Part shown: piece by piece, positions 1 through 8,887 of the stretch
Position numbering within the stretch: the first letter of the stretch is position 1
Layout of the letters: each line of letters starts with the position of its first letter
NCBI GenBank assembly: GCA_904846145.1
Contig: CAJGZL010000001.1
Location: forward strand, 2,728,001 to 2,792,000
Direction of reading: 5' to 3'
Source: Psychrobacter immobilis
Lineage (GTDB): Bacteria; Pseudomonadota; Gammaproteobacteria; Pseudomonadales; Moraxellaceae
DNA: 64,000 bases
Made by a program: the position numbers and the translations under genes
Notes under the pieces: generated by a model
What the model was told of the DNA's origin: nothing
The model's database searches: none
Seen by the model: the letters and a program-made list of their open reading frames with translations, nothing else

Positions 1-27
1 AATACCAACAAAACGGTTGTCGTTCAG

Positions 28-3000
28 TTTCTAAGTCACCTGAGCGGTGATGAAGTTTGATGATGTAGATACCATGTTTGCTGGGGCTTTCTAAGTCACC
101 TGAGCGGTGATGAAGTTCATACTCTTGTATGGTATTGAGTTTGTTCTTTTCTAAGTCACCTGAGCGGTGATGAAGTAAGAAAGACATAACAGGTGAAGTA
201 ACTATTATTTCTAAGTCACCTGAGCGGTGATGAAGGACTTATTAAGCAGCAAGCATTATTCGGGAATTTTCTAAGTCACCTGAGCGGTGATGAAGTGATA
301 GCCGTCTGTGTGCAGTGGTGGGTATGATTTCTAAGTCACCTGAGCGGTGATGAAGACTAACCACTTGGCGTCTCTGGCTCTGCGAGTTTTCTAAGTCACC
401 TGAGCGGTGATGAAGCTATAGCCGTGTCTTATCCAATTAGCGCATGGTTTCTAAGTCACCTGAGCGGTGATGAAGAGCAACTATCTAATTTTGAAGCACT
501 ACCGATATTTCTAAGTCACCTGAGCGGTGATGAAGCTGCAATGATGGATAGCCTAGCGCCTTGTAATTTTCTAAGTCACCTGAGCGGTGATGAAGTATCA
601 TCAGCAATTGGTAACGGTGCTGTTAATTTTCTAAGTCACCTGAGCGGTGATGAAGGACCTATCTACGGCTGTTGCTACATCTCCTGTTTTCTAAGTCACC
701 TGAGCGGTGATGAAGCTACACGCAGCTTTAACGAGTCGGGTTTTGCATTTCTAAGTCACCTGAGCGGTGATGAAGGATCAGCTCAGACTTAGTTTCTGTT
801 TTTAGTGTTTCTAAGTCACCTGAGCGGTGATGAAGTTTTCTAACAACGAGGTAATTATTACATGATTTTTCTAAGTCACCTGAGCGGTGATGAAGTTTGT
901 GCGGGTGCGCTTAGTTGGGCAATATATTTTCTAAGTCACCTGAGCGGTGATGAAGATCGTGACCGCCACTGGCGTGGCTTATATGATTTTCTAAGTCACC
1001 TGAGCGGTGATGAAGTGGTCGGATGGCTCTACTATGAGCCTGTCCGATTTCTAAGTCACCTGAGCGGTGATGAAGATCAATATGTGGGTAAGTGGTCGCA
1101 AGTGGTGTTTCTAAGTCACCTGAGCGGTGATGAAGTGACGGTAAATGACAATCAAGCGGCTGTGCAATTTCTAAGTCACCTGAGCGGTGATGAAGTTCTG
1201 AGCAAGTGCTGCATGACTAGCCAGCTTTTTCTAAGTCACCTGAGCGGTGATGAAGAATTGGGTGGGGCAAGCGACTATCTTGCTTTATTTCTAAGTCACC
1301 TGAGCGGTGATGAAGCATCATCAAATCATTAGCTGATTGCAATTCTTTTTCTAAGTCACCTGAGCGGTGATGAAGTACTTCGGGCTTGCCAATTCTCCTT
1401 ATGGTGGTTTCTAAGTCACCTGAGCGGTGATGAAGCTCTTATGTTTCCAAAGTTATACGGTGTTGATTTTCTAAGTCACCTGAGCGGTGATGAAGACAGC
1501 CATGCAACGCTTTGGCTATGCTCAGGTTTTCTAAGTCACCTGAGCGGTGATGAAGCATAGGGCGTATTGAGTCTTTCGAGTCAGGCATTTCTAAGTCACC
1601 TGAGCGGTGATGAAGTACAACATGCAACATAGTAAAACTGTACTCAATTTCTAAGTCACCTGAGCGGTGATGAAGATTAACGTTACTAACATCTTCATGA
1701 ATATTTCTTTCTAAGTCACCTGAGCGGTGATGAAGGGGTCAAAATAACCACCGAACCCGCTTTTTTGTTTCTAAGTCACCTGAGCGGTGATGAAGTGAAA
1801 GCCTCTGTCGTTGCTGCTAAAGCTAAATTTCTAAGTCACCTGAGCGGTGATGAAGAAAATAAAATGCAATCAGAATTAGAAAATAACTTTCTAAGTCACC
1901 TGAGCGGTGATGAAGTATCGTTGTCACTGCTTTTGACGATAGCCTCATTTCTAAGTCACCTGAGCGGTGATGAAGTATTACTACCTCCAGCACTTCCTCG
2001 CTGTCTTTTTCTAAGTCACCTGAGCGGTGATGAAGGCTTGCTAAATCAATCAGTCCTGACATTTTAATTTCTAAGTCACCTGAGCGGTGATGAAGCTTGA
2101 CTGGTTCACCACCCTCGGGGTGTGACATTTCTAAGTCACCTGAGCGGTGATGAAGAAGTTGAAGTTACCAAGCTGTCACACCCCGAGTTTCTAAGTCACC
2201 TGAGCGGTGATGAAGTGAGTCATAGTCCCACCTCGCTAGCGGTCAACTTTCTAAGTCACCTGAGCGGTGATGAAGTTTTGATAGCGACAATTGTGCTTGT
2301 TTTTGTTTTTCTAAGTCACCTGAGCGGTGATGAAGCTACGGCACTATGAGCGAAGCCTCAGAAAAGATTTCTAAGTCACCTGAGCGGTGATGAAGAGAAG
2401 AGATTGTCCAAAAGTGTTTTGTGTTTCTTTCTAAGTCACCTGAGCGGTGATGAAGACTAAGCTCCTTTGGTCAGGTTGTTAGTAGGTTTTCTAAGTCACC
2501 TGAGCGGTGATGAAGTTACTTTCTATTAACGTTACTAACATCTTCATTTTCTAAGTCACCTGAGCGGTGATGAAGTATCTATAACAGTGTCTTCTTCTAC
2601 CTCTGGCTTTCTAAGTCACCTGAGCGGTGATGAAGGTTTTGGTACTAAAGAAATAAGTTATCAGTATTTTCTAAGTCACCTGAGCGGTGATGAAGCTGAC
2701 GTTAGTAAGGTATATAATCCGATTAGTTTTCTAAGTCACCTGAGCGGTGATGAAGGTACCACGCTTAATAAGATACGAAATAAGCATTTTCTAAGTCACC
2801 TGAGCGGTGATGAAGTATGGTCTATTGTGACAGGTATGGCAAAACGCTTTCTAAGTCACCTGAGCGGTGATGAAGTAGCGACTACTTGAGAAGCAACATC
2901 AGAAATATTTCTAAGTCACCTGAGCGGTGATGAAGTTGTTAAATATAAAGACCCTAGCTCTGCTGTTTTTCTAAGTCACCTGAGCGGTGATGAAGGATAA

Positions 3001-4315
3001 AAAATCAGCGGGGCGTGTTACTGGGGATTTCTAAGTCACCTGAGCGGTGATGAAGTGGTCTGATGGCGAGGAGATGCAGCTGTCTGATTTCTAAGTCACC
3101 TGAGCGGTGATGAAGCGTTTGCAGATGCTTTTACATTTAATCGAGCGTTTCTAAGTCACCTGAGCGGTGATGAAGTTATCATCGCAAATTCATCATCGCT
3201 TTATAACTTTCTAAGTCACCTGAGCGGTGATGAAGAAGATGCAGGCCGTGTCACTGTCTACGCAAGCTTTCTAAGTCACCTGAGCGGTGATGAAGGCAGA
3301 CTACGCTCGTAATGCAGCCCTTTATCATTTCTAAGTCACCTGAGCGGTGATGAAGGCTGTTTTTCAACTGCCGTGGCATCCGCTGGCTTTCTAAGTCACC
3401 TGAGCGGTGATGAAGACACTTTAACAATTAACCTGAGTCAATCTAACTTTCTAAGTCACCTGAGCGGTGATGAAGCTATACATACCGTTATTTGACAAGC
3501 TGACAGCTTTCTAAGTCACCTGAGCGGTGATGAAGCAAAGGCGACCAAGGCATTCAAGGTATTCAAGTTTCTAAGTCACCTGAGCGGTGATGAAGACGGT
3601 TTCATAGGTTTATCCTGTTTTTCATTTTTTCTAAGTCACCTGAGCGGTGATGAAGAGCCTGCACCTGCTGCGGGTTGGCTAGCTGCTTTTCTAAGTCACC
3701 TGAGCGGTGATGAAGACTGGTACGGGTTTTTAGGCTCAGTTGCCGTATTTCTAAGTCACCTGAGCGGTGATGAAGTTACCCAGCCTATAATTCTGAAACG
3801 AGTTACATTTCTAAGTCACCTGAGCGGTGATGAAGCGTACCTATACCGCTGCGCTAAGTGCTGATAATTTCTAAGTCACCTGAGCGGTGATGAAGATTAC
3901 GACGCAGCGGAAGAGGCGGCATGGGTCTTTCTAAGTCACCTGAGCGGTGATGAAGGCCAACGGCTTATCAGCATCGATCTCGACTTTTTTCTAAGTCACC
4001 TGAGCGGTGATGAAGTAAGCTAATCAATGCGCTGATCGTTATCAGATTTTCTAAGTCACCTGAGCGGTGATGAAGGCCTTTTTTGCCGACTTGTGCACGC
4101 GCGTACTTTTCTAAGTCACCTGAGCGGTGATGAAGAAAGCGGGCTTAGGGTTAACGGGTGTATGCGTTTTCTAAGTCACCTGAGCGGTGATGAAGGAGCT
4201 TATCGGTACGCCCACGCCTAACCAGTATTTCTAAGTCACCTGAGCGGTGATGAAGGATTGTGTGGTCGTAGGACTTGAGCCTACTGTTTTCTAAGTCACC
4301 TGAGCGGTGATGAAG
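28..4315 (-). CRISPR. Type I-F CRISPR array, 72 repeats in window, extends past left edge
   Basis: Repeats of 28 nt occur at 28-55 and every 60 nt up to 4288-4315, giving 72 repeats, 71 complete 32-nt spacers and a 27-nt partial spacer at 1-27. All copies read the same by eye. On the plus strand each begins TTTCTAAGTCACC and ends GGTGATGAAG. The guide RNA is read from the minus strand: 5-nt lead, stem UCACC/GGUGA with loop GCUCA, then the 8-nt handle CUUAGAAA, as expected for Cas6f (Csy4) processing. The leader and csy genes lie at the right end, so the youngest spacers are near 4315 and the oldest lie outside the window. Because 60 is divisible by 3, open frames run through the array; these are artefacts. 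Confidence 0.99.
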
Positions 4316-4319
4316 AGGA

Positions 4320-4349
4320 ATTATACCTCAAAAAATTCAGTTACATCAA
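4320..4349 (-). promoter_or_regulatory. Predicted CRISPR array promoter
   Basis: On the minus strand a -35 box TTGATG (4349-4344) is followed after 18 bp by a perfect -10 box TATAAT (4325-4320). Transcription would start near 4313, within the first few bases of the first repeat. Inferred from consensus only. Confidence 0.6.
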
Positions 4350-4399
4350 GGTGTGGAGGGCAAAATACCCTAATTTACCCTCCATTTTTCACCTCCATG

Positions 4400-4412
4400 T
4401 AACTGGTTGATT
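4400..4412 (-). promoter_or_regulatory. Candidate IHF site in leader
   Basis: The minus strand reads AATCAACCAGTTA, matching the IHF consensus WATCAANNNNTTR at every defined position. It is about 85 bp from the leader-repeat junction. A weaker, two-mismatch candidate overlaps 4344-4356 on the plus strand. Confidence 0.5.
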
Positions 4413-4436
4413 TTATTGCAAGTTTTTAAATAGTTC

Positions 4437-4464
4437 AAAAAAAGGGTTTTTATGCCCTTTTTTT
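4437..4464. terminator. Bidirectional terminator after csy4
   Basis: A perfect 10-bp stem (AAAAAAAGGG / CCCTTTTTTT) with an 8-nt loop gives a hairpin with a T-run on either strand. It lies just after the csy4 stop on the minus strand and would separate csy-operon transcription from the array. Confidence 0.75.
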
Positions 4465-4485
4465 GGGTAATTCGTCATTACCGTT

Positions 4486-5097
4486 CTATTTTTTGTCAGT
4501 CCAATGCGGCACAGTGACATGATCCATCATGCCATTGATACCATACACATTAAAACGACCGGTTACTTGCTCTTCACTAACCTGCTGTAATATCTGCAAT
4601 GGATAATGGGTCTTATTGCTTTCACTATACATTCTGATAAAGGGTAGCTTTAATTCAGCTTTGCGTTTTGCAACAATCGCCATCGCCTCGTCATTACTAA
4701 TCTTCATCTTTTTGGCTAGAGATTGTATTTGTACTTCTATCGGTTTAAAGCGGTAGCGATGTACACTGACATAACCCGTTGTTTTATCGATAGGCACGTC
4801 CTTAATGCCTTTGATGTGGACGTAGTCAGTCAGTCGATCCAGCCATTTATTAAGATTTAGGGTTTCTAAGTCTTTTTGACTGGGAGCAAAGATGCGCAGC
4901 TTTAGTCCTAGCTTTGATGACTGCTCATTCTTATCATCATAGTGATAATCAGGGAAGCTTATTCCAATGCTATCAATATTATGCTTATTATTAATATCCG
5001 CCAGCGCTATATGCAGCTGAGTAAATAGCTTGCTCCAAATAAAGTAGGGCGCAATATCAGGGTCGGGGATAATGGTTACTTCTTGATAATATTTCAT
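4486..5097 (-). CDS. cas6f: Cas6f (Csy4) CRISPR RNA endonuclease
   Basis: This 203-residue protein is the type I-F guide-RNA processing nuclease. It cuts at the base of the repeat hairpin and stays bound to the 3' stem-loop in the Csy surveillance complex. Its N-terminus (DPDIAPYFIWSKLFTQLHIAL) aligns with Pseudomonas Csy4 and puts a histidine at residue 29, the known catalytic position. The SESNKTHY and FNVYGIN segments match the regions that carry the catalytic serine and tyrosine. The start ATG overlaps the csy3 stop by one base (TAATG), so the two are translationally coupled. It is the last gene of the csy operon. Confidence 0.96.
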   Translation of the reverse strand: MKYYQEVTIIPDPDIAPYFIWSKLFTQLHIALADINNKHNIDSIGISFPDYHYDDKNEQSSKLGLKLRIFAPSQKDLETLNLNKWLDRLTDYVHIKGIKDVPIDKTTGYVSVHRYRFKPIEVQIQSLAKKMKISNDEAMAIVAKRKAELKLPFIRMYSESNKTHYPLQILQQVSEEQVTGRFNVYGINGMMDHVTVPHWTDKK

Positions 5098-6068
5098 TAA
5101 TCGCCACCTTTACTAAAGACGCCACCTCGGATCAGGTTTGAAACAACATAAGCCTGTTGTTCTGATGTTAAGTCGTCATTATTCACCCATGCTACCATCA
5201 AAGTATAAAGATCGATTTTACTTTTTCTATAAGCTTGACCACGCTGAGTGACCGCACCATAAGGTTCTGCTGCAATAGGGAACTGGGCATCAGGATACCA
5301 GTTATCTACCGTGCGTAGTGCATTACCAATTTTGACGTTATGCATAGCGGCCTGATTATGGATTTTAAATAATACTTTGCGCTTTTCGCCCATATTCATC
5401 TCTTGCGATGGAAAAACACGCTGACCACTACCAAGTTGTACAAAAGCATCTACAGAGACGAAAATGAAAGTATCGCTGGCAAGCCCTTCTTTAATGGCTT
5501 GTGTAAGTTTAGTAATATCCTCATCAGTATTGTCAAAGTTGTTCAAACTATAATCATAAGCATCAAAAGTTAATAGCTCACTTTGTTGGTCACTACCTTG
5601 TCTATCAATAGCCACTTTGATCGTAATGTTTTTTACACCGACACGGTTACGCCATAAAAAACGACCATTAGCGATATTATAAGCATAGCGCTTGGCGAGC
5701 TCATCTAACATATCAGTTTGCTTAAATTCATCTACTTTTTGCTTAATGGCTGTCTCAAATTCAGGACTATTACAAGCAAATGGTAATCCTAGGTTTCCAA
5801 TAAGGCGTAAGGTAAAGCTAAGCTTTAAGGTGTCATGCTCTAATGGCAAGTTTGCATCATCGTTACTTGATGCTACAGGATTAGGTTTTGTTTTTTTATC
5901 ATCACTGATACCTTGAGCGCTTTGTGTCGAGCGGTTAAGGCGCGGAATAATTTTGATAGAGTGCCAATTATCGTTGTCTTGCTGATTCCAGTTTCCTGAA
6001 AACATAAGCGCATCAGAATTCTCAAGTTTGCGTTCAAACGATAGTAAGTTTGGTAGTTCAATAGTCAT
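5097..6068 (-). CDS. csy3: Csy3 (Cas7f) backbone subunit
   Basis: This is the Cas7-family backbone protein that polymerises along the crRNA spacer in the type I-F Csy complex. The usual Csy3 N-terminus (MTIELPNLLSFERKLENSDA) is clear. The open frame extends 53 codons further upstream, but the ATG at 6068 has a good AAAGGAG ribosome site and lies 13 bp after csy2, so I place the start there (323 residues, near the family length). Family motifs such as GNWNQ and the C-terminal LIRGGVFSKGGD are present. Confidence in identity is high; the start is inferred. Confidence 0.95.
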   Translation of the reverse strand: MTIELPNLLSFERKLENSDALMFSGNWNQQDNDNWHSIKIIPRLNRSTQSAQGISDDKKTKPNPVASSNDDANLPLEHDTLKLSFTLRLIGNLGLPFACNSPEFETAIKQKVDEFKQTDMLDELAKRYAYNIANGRFLWRNRVGVKNITIKVAIDRQGSDQQSELLTFDAYDYSLNNFDNTDEDITKLTQAIKEGLASDTFIFVSVDAFVQLGSGQRVFPSQEMNMGEKRKVLFKIHNQAAMHNVKIGNALRTVDNWYPDAQFPIAAEPYGAVTQRGQAYRKSKIDLYTLMVAWVNNDDLTSEQQAYVVSNLIRGGVFSKGGD

Positions 6069-6081
6069 GGGTAAATCTCCT

Positions 6082-7221
6082 TTAGTATGGATTTGAGTCA
6101 TCAGCTTGAGTTTTAGGTTGATAGTTTTGTTTGCATAGATACCAGTTAGGTTGGTAGTCATAGCACCATAAAGTGTTTTGTAGCTGTTCAATACTTTTAA
6201 TACGATGTACGCTTTGCCATTCACCAATACTATGTACCGCTTCTACAAAGCAGACATCTGTACTAGCATCTCTTGTATTATCGACATCGTCATTTTTATA
6301 AACAGGGCTAATGGCTTTATAGCCTGTCATAATTGGGACAAGATACCCTGAAGCAGGCTTTGGTAAGTAATCCCAATCCGCTAGGGTTTTGTTGTCAGGA
6401 TGGGTATAGCTTTGCCATTCGCTTGATAAGTTTTTGCATACCTTATCATTTCCAAGGCTATCAACATATTGAGTAATTACATTTGGTACCTCAGTATCTT
6501 GATAAGGTTTTGATAAATAATTCTGCCAAGACTGCCAAACCGCTGCATCGTCTAAACCCTCTAAATGCTTATCAATCAGCTTATGTTCAGGACGAGCTGA
6601 TTGTTTTAAAGAGACAAAATCGATCCAAGCGGTCAAAGTATCACTGTCTTTATCTTGAGCGTGACAGGCGAGTAGGTCGCTACGTTCGTATAATACAAAC
6701 CCAGGAAGTAATGAGCGTACAAGTTGTCTTAATTCTCGCTCCTCATCGTCACCGCCATCAATAGATACTAAGTCAATGTTTTTAATATCTAAGATACTAC
6801 CGCCAGCGATACGAAGTAGTCGGCAATGCGTGTTTAACCATGCGATGATCTCATCATTATCGACAATGAAGCCCTCATAAGTTATCAATAACGACAAATT
6901 GACATTCATTTTTCCTTCTTCAATAACAGAAGCGGTACTGCGTTTTTTTTCATCTGTTAAGCCATGTAGGTAAGGCGCATTTCGCGATTGGGTAAACTTA
7001 ATAGCACCGTTATCATTCCTAAAGGTATGCTGATGATGCTCATGCACTATCATTGCTGTACCCAGTAACTCTAAAGGATCTTCTTTAAAGTAATTATCTA
7101 TTTTTCGCTGCAAGGTATGAGTTACGCCCATAATAGCGGTAGGACTAATTGCCCCTGTAGTAATTCCTGCTACTGCATTCGCATTTTGAACTTGTATACC
7201 GTTAATACTAATTAGTTTCAT
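6082..7221 (-). CDS. csy2: Csy2 (Cas5f) subunit
   Basis: This is the Cas5-like subunit that, with Csy1, caps the 5' handle of the crRNA in the Csy complex. It is identified by position between csy1 and csy3 and by Csy2-like segments: an N-terminal INGIQVQNANAVAG and a central SLLITYEGFIVDNDEIIAWL. At 379 residues it is at the long end for the family. The start codon overlaps the csy1 stop (ATGA), consistent with translational coupling. Sequence conservation in this family is low, so operon context carries much of the call. Confidence 0.93.
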   Translation of the reverse strand: MKLISINGIQVQNANAVAGITTGAISPTAIMGVTHTLQRKIDNYFKEDPLELLGTAMIVHEHHQHTFRNDNGAIKFTQSRNAPYLHGLTDEKKRSTASVIEEGKMNVNLSLLITYEGFIVDNDEIIAWLNTHCRLLRIAGGSILDIKNIDLVSIDGGDDEERELRQLVRSLLPGFVLYERSDLLACHAQDKDSDTLTAWIDFVSLKQSARPEHKLIDKHLEGLDDAAVWQSWQNYLSKPYQDTEVPNVITQYVDSLGNDKVCKNLSSEWQSYTHPDNKTLADWDYLPKPASGYLVPIMTGYKAISPVYKNDDVDNTRDASTDVCFVEAVHSIGEWQSVHRIKSIEQLQNTLWCYDYQPNWYLCKQNYQPKTQADDSNPY

Positions 7222-8741
7222 ACAGTAGCCTCCTGTTTTTTATATGCATTTTTCGTTTGATTGTTTAGCAAGTTATTATCGTTAACATCCACAAGCTCTA
7301 TATGCTCTCGTAATACGGTTGCGAAAATATCCCGCCAGACACGGCTATGCTCACCACTGGCAATGAATTCGTTGTTTTTGCCTTTAAGAGATTTATTAAG
7401 CCAAGCGACAAACTCTTTGACCAATTGACCTTGCCAATCACTTTGCCGTTTGAATTTTATGAACTCGTCATCGCATCTATCAAAGTCTAAGAATATTTGA
7501 TGAGCAATAGGCAAATTACACTGTGTATCATTTGTCCAACTCGTGGGCAAGACGGCAAGTGTCTGCGAATAATCAATCACATTATGGGCGATTGCTTTTA
7601 CCCAATTACTTACGCCTTTTAATCTATTGGGATCTTTAAAGCTAATATTCGCATTCTCAAAGGTAAGTAGAAGGTTGCGAAGCTGAACGATGTTATCGTA
7701 TGAATAGTGGTTCAATAGCCGAGCATTAAACATACTTTTTAACGCTACAGGAGGGTTTAGCTGACTTTGCCAAGTGGGGGGTGCGCTGTTGAATAAACGG
7801 ATGTTTCCACCTCGACTACCATTGTTTACCGATACATTTTGGGGTTGGCTCATAACAGTAGATAAAGTAACAACATTTGGTAGGCTTTGTAATACCTCGT
7901 CACTATATTTACCTTTTTCCTTTTGTTTATAAGTATTATCTCGCTGTTTTCTGACTTCTTTAACGAAGTATCTATCGTAAATAGTTTGTATAAGTGATGA
8001 GGATTTTAAAACGACTAGCAAGTGATAGTCATCATCTACAGGATAGTAAACTTGCTTGGCGAGTGAATCGGCTTTAGGGCGAGGGTTTAGCCTAGTCTGG
8101 AATTCAGCTATGCAGTCATTTAACTCGTCACCAGTTAGAATGTTTTGTAGCACAGTGCTATCACCATCTTTTAATAGCCTGCCTAAAGGAATGCTATCTA
8201 CGCTTAATAATAAAAACTTAGCTACCTTGGACAAGCTAGCATTGGGGTAAGCACCATCATATATCAAGTTTGGCAATGTGCTGGTAGTAAGGTATTCTGC
8301 TTTAACGTCACTGATATCATCTATGATAGATGAGCCTCCACTACTTGAGTGAGTAAGCTTGGCGACATGAGTGGCTGGGGTGACATAATCAATTTGTAAT
8401 AGAGCATAACGTATCCATATCTGATAATAGTTAGTCATTGCCTTCAAAGTAACAATAGTGTCATCAATGGAGGTTATCCATGCCTCCTCAACGAATTTTT
8501 GATATACATTTTCAATCTTAGATAAATTTCGCTCGTTGAGTGACGTTTTTTGAAGTTTTATCAGCTCTTTTTGTAATAGCTTATTTTTTTTATCGTCATC
8601 AGTTTTGGCAGTTATTAAGTGTTTAGACAAAGCTGTTGCAATAATGGTTCCCTTCATTTTAGCGATTTTGTCTTGTTCATTTAAGTCATCTATATATTTA
8701 ATGATGACCTCTTGCCAAGTTGTGGTTAAGTTAGATGGCAT
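7218..8741 (-). CDS. csy1: Csy1 (Cas8f) large subunit
   Basis: Csy1 is the Cas8-type subunit of the type I-F complex and takes part in PAM recognition together with Csy2. The frame is open 24 codons further upstream, but the ATG at 8741 is preceded by AAGGA at suitable spacing and begins the expected region (MPSNLTTTWQEVIIKYI), giving 507 residues. It heads the csy1-csy2-csy3-csy4 operon. A 242-bp gap separates it from cas2-3, and this gap contains its own promoter and a crRNA-like regulatory element (8890-8965) aimed at that promoter. Confidence 0.94.
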   Translation of the reverse strand: MPSNLTTTWQEVIIKYIDDLNEQDKIAKMKGTIIATALSKHLITAKTDDDKKNKLLQKELIKLQKTSLNERNLSKIENVYQKFVEEAWITSIDDTIVTLKAMTNYYQIWIRYALLQIDYVTPATHVAKLTHSSSGGSSIIDDISDVKAEYLTTSTLPNLIYDGAYPNASLSKVAKFLLLSVDSIPLGRLLKDGDSTVLQNILTGDELNDCIAEFQTRLNPRPKADSLAKQVYYPVDDDYHLLVVLKSSSLIQTIYDRYFVKEVRKQRDNTYKQKEKGKYSDEVLQSLPNVVTLSTVMSQPQNVSVNNGSRGGNIRLFNSAPPTWQSQLNPPVALKSMFNARLLNHYSYDNIVQLRNLLLTFENANISFKDPNRLKGVSNWVKAIAHNVIDYSQTLAVLPTSWTNDTQCNLPIAHQIFLDFDRCDDEFIKFKRQSDWQGQLVKEFVAWLNKSLKGKNNEFIASGEHSRVWRDIFATVLREHIELVDVNDNNLLNNQTKNAYKKQEATV

Positions 8742-8784
8742 TTTTAATCCTTGTATTTGTTGGCTGAATAGGTCATTGATTAAA

Positions 8785-8823
8785 ATACTACACCAGTATA
8801 ACTGTGAATACAAGTAACCGTAG
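8785..8823 (-). promoter_or_regulatory. Predicted csy operon promoter
   Basis: Two overlapping options are visible on the minus strand. One is TTGTAT (8813-8808), 17 bp, TAGTAT (8790-8785). The other is a better -10, TATACT (8800-8795), with a poor -35 around 8823-8818. In either case the PAM-flanked target of the crRNA-like element (8818-8833) overlaps or directly abuts the -35 region. Confidence 0.5.
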
Positions 8824-8837
8824 TAGCTTAATAGTTA
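8818..8837 (+). promoter_or_regulatory. Candidate Csy-complex operator (partial protospacer with CC PAM)
   Basis: CC at 8818-8819 is followed by GTAGTAGCTTAATA (8820-8833). This matches the first 14 nt of the pseudo-spacer at 8918 except at position 6. Pairing then breaks down. A short seed-only match would allow binding without cleavage, so this could act as a repressor site for csy1. The match is seen directly; the role is inferred. Confidence 0.7.
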
Positions 8838-8858
8838 ATGATAAAAAAACTGATATAT

Positions 8859-8887
8859 TTTACAGTAAACGGGTTTTCATTTATCAT
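8859..8887 (+). promoter_or_regulatory. Predicted promoter of crRNA-like element
   Basis: A -35 box TTTACA (8859-8864) and a -10 box TATCAT (8882-8887), each 5 of 6 to consensus, are exactly 17 bp apart. The start would fall near 8894, inside the first degenerate repeat. It is divergent from the csy1 promoter. Confidence 0.6.

Larger units (their letters stand above)
4316..4436 (-). promoter_or_regulatory. CRISPR leader
   Basis: This AT-rich stretch lies between the first repeat of the array and the csy4 terminator, where a type I-F leader should be. It holds a large interrupted inverted repeat (CAGTTACAT at 4338-4346 against ATGTAACTG at 4397-4405, with inner arms GGAGGG and CCCTCC). A full match to the IHF consensus is on the minus strand at 4400-4412. 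A promoter abuts the first repeat. Type I-F adaptation is known to use IHF-bent leaders; the site here is read from consensus only. Confidence 0.85.

Noticed and set aside
424-2889. Open frames on both strands encoding repeated FLSHLSGDE or LHHRSGDLE
   Set aside because: They are translations of the CRISPR repeats; the 60-nt period keeps the frame open. No ribosome sites or codon bias support real genes.
2936-2967. AGACCCTAG in a spacer as a MITE end
   Set aside because: Only nine bases match, inside a spacer. Chance is sufficient.
3956-4047. Overlap between spacers at 3836, 3956 and 4016 sharing TGCTGATAA-like pieces
   Set aside because: Nine shared bases or fewer and no consistent register. 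Not better than chance among 71 spacers.
5692-5916. Plus-strand frame inside csy3
   Set aside because: It is antisense to a clear cas gene and has no ribosome site or recognisable product.
6069-6227. Upstream extension of csy3 by 53 codons
   Set aside because: It overlaps csy2, has no family similarity, and the strong ribosome site is at the inner ATG.
8744-8776. Ten-codon frame before csy1 as a creT toxin
   Set aside because: No ribosome site, no run of rare codons, and it overlaps the csy1 ribosome site. It is kept only as a remote option.
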